Source: Brevibacillus porteri (GTDB lineage Bacteria; Bacillota; Bacilli; Brevibacillales; Brevibacillaceae). From it: 64,000 nt of DNA. The notes under the pieces were generated by a model, which saw only the letters and a list, made by a program, of their open reading frames with translations, was not told the origin of the DNA and made no database searches. The DNA lies in contig NZ_PXZO01000064.1 of the NCBI RefSeq assembly GCF_003013475.1, positions 62,001-126,000 of the forward strand, read 5' to 3'. The translations under genes were made by a program, and so were the position numbers. This document shows, piece after piece, positions 23,803-30,760 of this stretch; position 1 is the first letter of the stretch, and the number at the start of each line of letters is the position of its first letter.

Positions 23803-24618
23803 TTACCTTCTTTCCCATACCCGGATGGCTATGAACAAGGTCGCACTGATCCAGAGTAGACTGAGTGCGACAAAGATGAGATCACCAAGCGGAGAATCAG
23901 CCCAGTACACCCATTTGTAGTATTCAGGTCCAAAGATCGAGCCACCGCCTAATCTGGCAACGGAAAAGATGCGTACAAACTCCGCTGGGTTGAGAAATGT
24001 TGCGAGCTGAAGCAGAGGCTTGATCCATGTATAAGGGACGAAGCTGAGCACCGAGATGAGTAGAGTAGGCCATGCCAGAATATAGAAGAACCAGATGCTG
24101 ACCCCCATTGTCAAAGCCTGCCAACGGTTTTTACTGATGGCGCCAATCAGCATGGCAATTCCCAAAAATAACAGAATGAGACAGATGGAAAAGGCAAGCA
24201 AAAACAAGAGAGTCGAAAATGCAAAGCTTTTTCCTAACAGCATGCCAGCTACACCAGACAACCCATACCCGAAGCTGACGATCGCGACTAATACGAGTGC
24301 TTGTCCCAAGTATTTCCCCACCAAGAAGGAGAAGGTTGTCATGGCGTAGGTAGAGAGGAGCTGCCAGCTACCCTCTTCTTTTTCCGCCGTCAAAGAAAAA
24401 GAAGAGAGAAGCATCGTCATTAGTGGCAGCAAATACAAAATCAGATTCAGCATGGTACCTGTCGTATACGTATAACCCTTCATGTAGGACTGCGATTGGA
24501 TGATCAAGAGTCCCAAACTAAACAGGGAGAACAGAGCCATAAACGAGTAGGACCATGGATTGCGAAAGCCTACCTTCACTTCTCGTTTGGCAATCAGATT
24601 GATGTGCAAAGACTCCAC
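23803..24618 (-). CDS. nosY: NosY-type ABC transporter permease
   Basis: The 271-residue protein has about six membrane helices, with the ABC-2 permease pattern TAEKEEGSWQLLSTYAMTTFSFLVGKYLGQ at residues 79-108 and a cytoplasmic N-terminus beginning LIAKREVKVGFRNPWSY. It should form the membrane part of the NosFY transporter, which is thought to move a sulfur compound or copper partner across the membrane to NosD. It lies 8 bp after nosL. The assignment to nos rather than a generic ABC-2 permease rests on the neighbours. Confidence 0.82.
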   Translation of the reverse strand: MESLHINLIAKREVKVGFRNPWSYSFMALFSLFSLGLLIIQSQSYMKGYTYTTGTMLNLILYLLPLMTMLLSSFSLTAEKEEGSWQLLSTYAMTTFSFLVGKYLGQALVLVAIVSFGYGLSGVAGMLLGKSFAFSTLLFLLAFSICLILLFLGIAMLIGAISKNRWQALTMGVSIWFFYILAWPTLLISVLSFVPYTWIKPLLQLATFLNPAEFVRIFSVARLGGGSIFGPEYYKWVYWADSPLGDLIFVALSLLWISATLFIAIRVWERR

Positions 24619-24626
24619 TCCCTCTG

Positions 24627-25208
24627 TTAGTTGTGTGTGGTTGGGGTAGTACTGTTGCTTCCGTGATCAGCTGGTTTGCTTTCGTGACCGCCATTATGTT
24701 GACCTTCGGAAGACTGACCGTCTTTGTTCATGTGCTTGCTCATGCCGTTTTCCCAGCTATGATTTTTCAATTCCTCTGCACTCATGACAATGCCTTTCTT
24801 TTGCTCTTGAACAAAGCTGTCTGCAGCAGACTTCTCTTTGAAGGAATAGATGCCATACGTCATTGGCGTTTTGAAATCTTTGTCGTAAGCGTAGGTAGCT
24901 TGCTCTGCTTTTGTCCATTCTGCTGTGTAGTAATCGCGGACAAATTGTACAGCCACGTTATCGGTTCCATTTTCTTTCGTCCAGTTGTGTAGGCAGCCGA
25001 GATCATCGAACTTCAGGGCTTTTCCATCTTTTAAGACGATTTCAGTAGCATTGTGATCGTTAGGGACATGCATTTTGCAAAGGTCGCATTTGTCTACGCC
25101 TTCCGCGATATCTACTGGTTTTGGCTCTTCGCTTCCGCAGCCGACCATAAGCAGGCTGATACCGATAATTGCTCCGACTGTTGTGCACCATTTTTTCATT
25201 TTGTTCAT
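24627..25208 (-). CDS. nosL: NosL copper-chaperone lipoprotein
   Basis: The 193-residue lipoprotein has a lipobox LMVGC (lipid Cys 24) and the NosL Cu(I)-binding motif C41-DLC44-KM46 soon after it. The GKALKFDDLGCLHNW and DYYTAEWTKAEQATY segments are also typical of NosL. The C-terminal 35 residues are His/Ser/Gly-rich and may bind more metal. NosL delivers copper to exported proteins, classically NosZ. ATG 25208 is chosen (TAGGAG about 10 bases upstream). It overlaps the nosD stop by 4 bp, so the two are translationally coupled. Confidence 0.92.
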   Translation of the reverse strand: MNKMKKWCTTVGAIIGISLLMVGCGSEEPKPVDIAEGVDKCDLCKMHVPNDHNATEIVLKDGKALKFDDLGCLHNWTKENGTDNVAVQFVRDYYTAEWTKAEQATYAYDKDFKTPMTYGIYSFKEKSAADSFVQEQKKGIVMSAEELKNHSWENGMSKHMNKDGQSSEGQHNGGHESKPADHGSNSTTPTTHN

Positions 25209-26611
25209 GATTTTTTCACTCCTATATAAATGATAGAACAGCTTCCTATTAACAAAATAAGTCCAAGAATGCCAGCACCCCAACCGCTCGTTTCCCCGGA
25301 TTCAATGAGCATGGTGTCCGAGGGTTGCATTAAAGGAGATGCGTCCTTGATTGCTGAGCCGGCCCCACTTGTAAACAAGCCTTCCAGAAACACGAATCCC
25401 GGGGCTTGGAAAAACAACTGGTAGGCAGGAACCGCATCGGTCAAACCCAGATAAAAAGGATTCATCTCGTACGGCAAATCACTGCGGGAATCTCCGTTCA
25501 CATCAAGTCCTTGCAAATTGTCCCAGTAGTTTTTATTTAAGTTGTTGTTCTGACTATCCTGAGCTTGTGCTTGGATGACGTTGGAGACAAATTGGTTATC
25601 GGTTAATACGTTTTCAGAAGAGGACAAAAACTGCATGCCGATAAAGTTGAGACTGAGTAAATTGTTTTTAACCGTAATTCCGGATGATTGCTCTAAATAC
25701 AGTCCAACGCGGTTCCCCTCAATCGTGTTGTTTGCAACCAGCGTATCCTGTACGGTAATGAGAAGAATTCCTTGCGAACCGGGATTTTTTTGCTGTTTCA
25801 AAAATTGATTCCCGGTAACCGTCAATTTGCGAGACTCCATAAGCTGGGAGCCCGTCACATTTTCCATTCCAATGTTGTTGATGACCGTCGTATCAGAGGT
25901 GCCCATGAAGTGATAGCCGTACCGCGAATTCGTCACCAGATTTTGTTCCAGATGGTTTCGATCGCTATTTTCGACGTAAAAGCCATCCTCGACATTCGTC
26001 ACCTGATTTTTAATGAAACGGTTATGATGCGATTCACGCACGTCAATTCCGTTTCCTCGTTTCGCTTTTTCCGTTTGCTTTGGTTTTACTTCAGGCTGTG
26101 CTCCGTGATTATGTCCAGTACTGGTCGTTGGACTGCCATCGCCTTTGATTTTTCCGATGACTTGAACGTTGTGCAGCGTGTTGTAGTCTGCTTGCCGTAA
26201 TTGAATGCCGATCCCTTTCGTTTCAACGATGACATTCTCCAGAAAGTTTTGATCGCCACGGATGACAAGAGCGGCTACGTCACTGTTGATTCGCTTGTCC
26301 ACGATATGGATTCCTTGCACACTCACATTGTCGCTTTCAATCGTGAGCGTTGCCTCCTCCTCGGTCGGGTTGATGATCTTCACTGGATCATTGGCCACCA
26401 ATTGAATCGGCTTGGTAATGCGGATAGGACCTTTGTACAATCCATACGGGATGGTAACAGTATCGTTAGGACGTGCTTGATCAATCATCGCCTGCAAGGA
26501 GTCAGAATCTGCAGGCGTCGCCTTGGCTGTGATAGGCAGCTGTAGGGCAACGATACAAATGACGGAGACGAAAAGTAGCGGGAGAGATAATTTTCGATTG
26601 TTCCATCGCAA
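25205..26611 (-). CDS. nosD: NosD-type exported beta-helix protein
   Basis: The 468-residue protein has a signal peptide (residues 1-31) and a right-handed parallel beta-helix (about 35-370). Repeating turns such as NFLENVIVE, NTLHNVQVIG, NRFIKNQVTN and NHLEQNLVTN mark it as a NosD/CASH repeat protein. A C-terminal membrane helix (about 445-465) anchors it. An unusual His-bearing insert (residues ~150-175, STGHNHGAQ) interrupts the helix. NosD works with NosFY in building copper centres. The start appears to be TTG 26611, with GGAGG 13 bases upstream, a long spacing. It is the first gene of a leftward nosDLYF operon. Confidence 0.88.
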   Translation of the reverse strand: MRWNNRKLSLPLLFVSVICIVALQLPITAKATPADSDSLQAMIDQARPNDTVTIPYGLYKGPIRITKPIQLVANDPVKIINPTEEEATLTIESDNVSVQGIHIVDKRINSDVAALVIRGDQNFLENVIVETKGIGIQLRQADYNTLHNVQVIGKIKGDGSPTTSTGHNHGAQPEVKPKQTEKAKRGNGIDVRESHHNRFIKNQVTNVEDGFYVENSDRNHLEQNLVTNSRYGYHFMGTSDTTVINNIGMENVTGSQLMESRKLTVTGNQFLKQQKNPGSQGILLITVQDTLVANNTIEGNRVGLYLEQSSGITVKNNLLSLNFIGMQFLSSSENVLTDNQFVSNVIQAQAQDSQNNNLNKNYWDNLQGLDVNGDSRSDLPYEMNPFYLGLTDAVPAYQLFFQAPGFVFLEGLFTSGAGSAIKDASPLMQPSDTMLIESGETSGWGAGILGLILLIGSCSIIYIGVKKS

Positions 26612-26640
26612 TGACAGGGTGCATCCTCCCCTATTCCACT

Positions 26641-26652
26641 AGAGAGCTCTCT
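26641..26652. promoter_or_regulatory. 12-bp palindrome upstream of nosD
   Basis: AGAGAGCTCTCT, a perfect palindrome, lies 30 bp upstream of the nosD start in the divergent gap 26612-26858. It may be an operator for the leftward nos operon. No clear Fnr/Crp-type box was found in the gap. Confidence 0.35.
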
Positions 26653-26858
26653 CGTTTATTGCCGGATAGTCGGCTGCTAGCTACATTTAGGATAACAGCC
26701 TCTTTTCATTTTCGTATGACTCAACCGGGCTATAAAACGTGTCAAAAAACGCAACGATTTTTAAAAAATGGAAGGTTGCGAGCGGCTTGCACCTGAGGTG
26801 GCATTGTGAAATCAAAGCGGTCATACTAAAGGGAAGAGGCGAAAAGGAGAGACGATAA

Positions 26859-27170
26859 ATGGATACAAACATAGAGAAAGCACTGCGCACGACACTGGAA
26901 TATTGGGATCGGATGAAAAAGAGCCACGAGGACGATGCGGAGGACGATGCGAATCAGTTTGAGGCTTCGTTTTACCGCATGATGGAGCAAATCCGCGAGT
27001 GGTACGATCAACTGGAGACGAAGCCTGATACGATAGAGGATGCACTGCTTCTGCCGGACATGGCAGAGGTTGCGGAGCAGTTACCTGTAGAAATCATGCT
27101 GAATTTTGAAACGGAGCTGGAATTAATCGTAGATGGGCAAATACGGGAGGATGATGAGAAATACGATTAA
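26859..27170 (+). CDS. Hypothetical small acidic protein
   Basis: A 103-residue soluble protein, strongly acidic (many Asp/Glu, tail REDDEKYD), predicted mostly helical and possibly coiled-coil around residues 10-50. No family is recognised and no motif stands out. ATG 26859 has AAAAGGAGAG upstream, so it is well supported as a gene. It lies divergently from nosD and 73 bp before the YerD-like gene. Confidence 0.65.
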   Translation: MDTNIEKALRTTLEYWDRMKKSHEDDAEDDANQFEASFYRMMEQIREWYDQLETKPDTIEDALLLPDMAEVAEQLPVEIMLNFETELELIVDGQIREDDEKYD

Positions 27171-27243
27171 AAACAGAGAACTTGTTGCATCCTATCCTTG
27201 ACATGATTTACTAGAATATTGTGTTTGGGGAGGGTAAGCACAA

Positions 27244-28818
27244 GTGGTACCTACTCTGTTGTGCGTCATTATCTTCATCATTCTTTTACCACCCATTGTA
27301 TTTTTCGGTTACATGTATGCCTTGTCTAAACAGCCAAAGCACTCCATTATTCGGTCCCATCCATTTTTGGGGTGGATGCGTTATTTGCTGGAAAAGCTCG
27401 GGCCAGAGCTTCGCCAGTATTGGTTTGACGATGATACAGACGGTAGACCGTTTTCCAGAGCCGACTTCGTGGGCCTCATGTATGCGTCAAAATACCGGAC
27501 GGACCTGATCTCGTTCGGAAGTAAACGTGATTATGAGAAGCCCGGCTTCTATTTGTCCAATGCGATGTTCCCGAAGCTGACGAGTGAACTGCGTATTGAT
27601 AATGAAAAAGTCGTCCCCGGCAGAAAATACGAGATTACCCACGAAGGGCTGTTCACGAGAAGGGAAAAATTTATCGAGGAACAAGAGGTAAAGCCGTGGT
27701 TGCTACATGATGAGGACGTCATTGTCGTGGGAGAAAACAGAAGGCAGCCTTGGCGGCTGAAAGGGATGTTTGGTGCTTCGGCTACCTCCTTTGGAGCAGT
27801 GGGAGAGAACTATATCATGTCCACAGGGTATGGGGCACGTATGGCAGGCGGCTCTTGGATCAATACAGGAGAGGGTGGCGTCGCAGAAGTTCACCTCTCG
27901 ACAGGCGCGGATATCATTTCGCAAATCGGGCCGGGGATGTTCGGCTTCCGTGATGACAAGGGCAAGTTTTCGATCGAAGAATTCAAGAACAAGGCTAACA
28001 TTTCTAACATCAAGGCATTTGAGCTGAAGTTCCATCAAGGGGCCAAAATACGCGGAGGTCACCTCGAGGGCTCCAAGGTCACGGAAAAAGTCGCGGCAGC
28101 AAGGCTGGTACCAGTGGGACAAACGGTCAATTCACCGAACCGCTTCGAGTTTCTCACCAATCCTGAGGAAGCCTTGCGATTCATCGGCAGTTTGCAGGAG
28201 GCGGGGGGCAAGCCTGTCGGTGTGAAAATCGTCGTCGGCGATCCGAAGCGATTGGAGCCGTTTTTTGAGAAGATGGTGGAGCTGTCGATTTATCCGGATT
28301 TCATCACGGTAGATGGCTCTGAGGGCGGGTCGGGTGCGATGTATAAGGCAATGGCAGATGGCATGGGCTTGCCGCTTTTCGCCGCGCTCATCATTCTCGA
28401 TGATACGATGAGGAAGTTCGGCGTACGGGACCGCATCAGAATTTTTGCTTCCGGCAAGCTCGTTACTCCTGACAAAGTAGCTATCGCTATGGCATTGGGA
28501 GCGGATTGCGTCAACTCCGCGCGCGGCTTCATGATTGCAACTGGCTGCATCATGGCGATGCAATGTCATACGGGTAAATGTCCCACAGGGGTCACTACGA
28601 CGGATTCCAAGTACCAGGAGGCGTTGGTTCCGGCAGAAAAGCAGTGGCGTGTCATGAACTATATTTTGCAGTTGAGGGAAGGCTTGTTCTCGCTGGCAGC
28701 AGCATGTGGCTTGGAGAGTCCGACTGAGCTGAGAAGAGAGCATGTCGTGTTTACCAATGAAAGCGGGGAGACCATGCGTGTCGTTGACTTGTTTCCGTAC
28801 CCGGTCGTGACCAGATAA
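27244..28818 (+). CDS. FMN-binding glutamate-synthase-family protein (YerD-like)
   Basis: The 524-residue protein has one N-terminal membrane helix (residues 2-25) and a glutamate synthase FMN-barrel domain. Visible pieces are GMFGASATSFGAVGENY, the phosphate-loop region FITVDGSEGGSGA (about residue 355), LGADCVNSARGFM and a Cys-rich segment C-IMAMQCHTGKCPTGVTTT (about 435-455) that matches the 3Fe-4S site of glutamate synthase. Amidotransferase domains are absent, as in YerD. The reaction is unknown; homologues are called glutamate synthase-like. The start is GTG 27244 behind GGGGAGGG. No electron-transfer partner gene adjoins it. Confidence 0.88.
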   Translation: MVPTLLCVIIFIILLPPIVFFGYMYALSKQPKHSIIRSHPFLGWMRYLLEKLGPELRQYWFDDDTDGRPFSRADFVGLMYASKYRTDLISFGSKRDYEKPGFYLSNAMFPKLTSELRIDNEKVVPGRKYEITHEGLFTRREKFIEEQEVKPWLLHDEDVIVVGENRRQPWRLKGMFGASATSFGAVGENYIMSTGYGARMAGGSWINTGEGGVAEVHLSTGADIISQIGPGMFGFRDDKGKFSIEEFKNKANISNIKAFELKFHQGAKIRGGHLEGSKVTEKVAAARLVPVGQTVNSPNRFEFLTNPEEALRFIGSLQEAGGKPVGVKIVVGDPKRLEPFFEKMVELSIYPDFITVDGSEGGSGAMYKAMADGMGLPLFAALIILDDTMRKFGVRDRIRIFASGKLVTPDKVAIAMALGADCVNSARGFMIATGCIMAMQCHTGKCPTGVTTTDSKYQEALVPAEKQWRVMNYILQLREGLFSLAAACGLESPTELRREHVVFTNESGETMRVVDLFPYPVVTR

Positions 28819-28821
28819 GTA

Positions 28822-28850
28822 TTTACAAAGAAGATAAATAATGGTAAGGT
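28822..28850 (+). promoter_or_regulatory. Candidate promoter of the first structured RNA element
   Basis: TTTACA (28822-28827), a 17-bp spacer and TAAGGT (28845-28850) would start transcription at about 28856-28857, exactly where the conserved element begins. Confidence 0.4.
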
Positions 28851-28855
28851 GAATC

Positions 28856-28924
28856 AATCAGGCTATAGTACACCTTCCTTCTAAACCAACTAGCGATTAG
28901 GGGTACTGCTTTCCTGATTTTTTT
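28856..28924 (+). ncRNA. Structured RNA element, copy 1 (candidate small RNA)
   Basis: The element runs AATCAGG...CCTGATT followed by a T-run, with an inner stem AGTACACC/GGGGTACT (7 of 8 pairs). The left 27 bases and right 28 bases match copy 2 at 30684-30759 with a single difference, while the centre varies in sequence and length (13 versus 21 bases). The left block has a conserved pyrimidine-rich stretch CACCTTCCTTCT, able to pair with ribosome binding sites. It has its own candidate promoter and no plus-strand gene directly downstream. The RNA nature is inferred. Confidence 0.5.
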
Positions 28925-28943
28925 ATGCCTATAATTAAAATGG

Positions 28944-28983
28944 AAAGGCCGTATGATCCTGTGTAAGCGATCATGTGGCCTTT
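28944..28983. terminator. Hairpin terminator downstream of the peroxiredoxin gene
   Basis: AAAGGCC plus GATC pair with GATC plus GGCCTTT around the CTGTGTAAGC loop. On the minus strand it is followed by a T-rich stretch and lies 16 bp after the leftward peroxiredoxin stop. Confidence 0.7.
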
Positions 28984-28998
28984 GTTTATGTCTATCGA

Positions 28999-29529
28999 CT
29001 AGGAGATCGTGTTTTGCCCCGGCTTCCAGTCCATTGGGCACAATCCGCCTGATTGCAGAGCTTCGATCACACGGAGCGTCTCATCTACGCTTCTGCCAAC
29101 CTTGGAGTTGGAAATGACTGCGTATTGCAGGATACCTTCTGGATCGATGATGAAACTGCCGCGCAGCGGAGCTTTGGTTGCTTCGTCCAGCACACCGTAT
29201 GCAATGGTCGCTTCTTTGCTGTAATCGGAAGCGAGCGGGAAGGAGAGCGGCCCGATGCCTTCACTCGATCTCATCCATGCTTTGTGTGTATGTATGCTGT
29301 CGCCGCTAATGCCAAGCACCTCGACATTTAAATCCGCGAACTCCTTGATCCGGCGGTTGAGGCTGAGGATTTCCGTCGGGCATACTTTCGAAAAGTCAAA
29401 AGGGTAAAAGAACAAAAGAAGCCATTTTCCACGATAATCTACCAAGCTCTTTGGCAGGGGAAATCCGTTGTCAAACGTTACGGTGTCCATCGTAAAATCA
29501 GGTGCAGGAAGTCCAATACGCGCTGTCAT
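28999..29529 (-). CDS. 2-Cys peroxiredoxin (AhpC/TSA family, YkuU-like)
   Basis: A 176-residue thiol peroxidase that reduces hydrogen and organic peroxides. The peroxidatic Cys is C50 in FSKVCPTE and the resolving Cys is C164 in GGLCPMDW near the C-terminus, so it is a typical 2-Cys enzyme. The strand pattern LLLFFYPFDF before the active site and GSFIIDPEG are standard for the family. ATG 29529 is used because GAGGAGA lies 7 bases upstream on the minus strand. It follows a membrane-protein gene by 75 bp in the same direction. The closest character seems to be YkuU/AhpA of Bacillus; no AhpF reductase is adjacent. Confidence 0.9.
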   Translation of the reverse strand: MTARIGLPAPDFTMDTVTFDNGFPLPKSLVDYRGKWLLLFFYPFDFSKVCPTEILSLNRRIKEFADLNVEVLGISGDSIHTHKAWMRSSEGIGPLSFPLASDYSKEATIAYGVLDEATKAPLRGSFIIDPEGILQYAVISNSKVGRSVDETLRVIEALQSGGLCPMDWKPGQNTIS

Positions 29530-29604
29530 AGATCGATCTCCTCGTTTCTGATACCGTATGTCGGGTACTGGTATCAAAGTATCACGAAAGATCGAGACAA
29601 TCAA

Positions 29605-30489
29605 TTAGTTCTGAATATCAGAAGTATGGTGGAGGTTTTTTGCATTGTTCTTTTGTTGAAGGAAGAAAACGATTGGAAAGAAGGCAACCAAGAAACAACA
29701 GGCGGCGAGAATCGGAAATACGGATATTTCCAAAACAGCACGACCGAGATAGGTTTGCCAGCCGATTGCACCTAAACCGAGCAAGTAGGCGATACCTGCG
29801 AGATGGATGAAGCCAGTACGAGCAGTGGACACATGCTTTTTACGTTCAGCTAACCAAGCGACAAAAGGTACTGCTTGCAGAGCATGAAAGCCAATACCAT
29901 GGAGCCAAATGATATTCCCTTGTTGCCCGACCACTCGACCATCATTGAATGAAATCCAGAGGCCTGCCGCAAACGATAGCATAACCGCAATCATTGCATA
30001 GCGGATGCCAACTGCCAGCTCTGGGTGTAGGGAATAAGCTTTTCTGCGGAAAAACTGAATGGCAATGAATACATAAAAGAGGACCAAGAGAAGAGCCACA
30101 AGAGTAAAAATGGAACCGACAGCGACGTCAAAGGATGTGCCATTTTTGACGAACCTCGGGTCTACGCCGCGGAAGTTTTGTACGGTTTCCGCTCCGTACG
30201 AATAGAAAGCAAGCAGGATATAAGACCAGCGAAAGAAAGCTCTACTTCGCGTGCCCAGGGCAGATAACGGAATGATGGCAGCTGTCGACAATAAAAATAT
30301 TCCGAGTGCGGCATTAAAGGAAAACGCTTTCGAGACATCGCCATTAGGAGCGACGGGTCCTCCGTAAAGCATGACCCAGAGTGCGCATATGGCAGCCAGT
30401 AAGAAGCCAAGCAAGCCGCTATACACTAACCATTTCTCTCCTTGAAAGAAAGGGGGGGCTGTATGATTTTTCATAACAGATTGATTCAT
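29605..30489 (-). CDS. Polytopic membrane protein of unknown function
   Basis: The 294-residue protein has about eight hydrophobic helices and short polar loops. Histidines lie within or near helices (IIWLHGIGFHALQAVPFVAWL, about residues 195-215), which could be ligands, but no family is recognised. ATG 30489 has an AGGAGGGAG site 9 bases upstream. It lies upstream of, and co-directional with, the peroxiredoxin gene and may be co-transcribed, so a role in redox or respiratory membrane chemistry is possible; that is inference. Confidence 0.75.
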   Translation of the reverse strand: MNQSVMKNHTAPPFFQGEKWLVYSGLLGFLLAAICALWVMLYGGPVAPNGDVSKAFSFNAALGIFLLSTAAIIPLSALGTRSRAFFRWSYILLAFYSYGAETVQNFRGVDPRFVKNGTSFDVAVGSIFTLVALLLVLFYVFIAIQFFRRKAYSLHPELAVGIRYAMIAVMLSFAAGLWISFNDGRVVGQQGNIIWLHGIGFHALQAVPFVAWLAERKKHVSTARTGFIHLAGIAYLLGLGAIGWQTYLGRAVLEISVFPILAACCFLVAFFPIVFFLQQKNNAKNLHHTSDIQN

Positions 30490-30683
30490 GAATCGAGTTC
30501 TCCCTCCTGTAAAGTTTTGGTACTCTGCTACTCACTTTACAGGGATGAAGAATAGGGAATAACAGGCAACGGATTGAAATCGAATTAGGTCCGGGGACGG
30601 ATTTATTTCTCGTTCCTCCCGGAAAGCTTTACCATCTGGCAAAATTGAAGTAAGATGGTGAAAAATTACAAAAAGGAATAAAA

Positions 30684-30759
30684 AATCAGGCTATTGTACA
30701 CCTTCCTTCTGAGCTAAAGGTTTGGTTCACCATTAGGGGTACTGCTTTCCTGATTTTTT
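30684..30759 (+). ncRNA. Structured RNA element, copy 2 (leader/attenuator or small RNA)
   Basis: Second copy of the element at 28856-28924. The conserved outer stem AATCAGG/CCTGATT and inner GTACACC/GGGGTAC stem enclose a different centre that can form its own small stem (GAGCTAA/TTGGTTC). It ends in a T-run directly before the start codon of the TerD-like gene, so it could act as an attenuator there or end a free small RNA. An ACCATCT/AGATGGT inverted repeat lies upstream at 30631-30659. Confidence 0.5.
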
Positions 30760-30760
30760 C

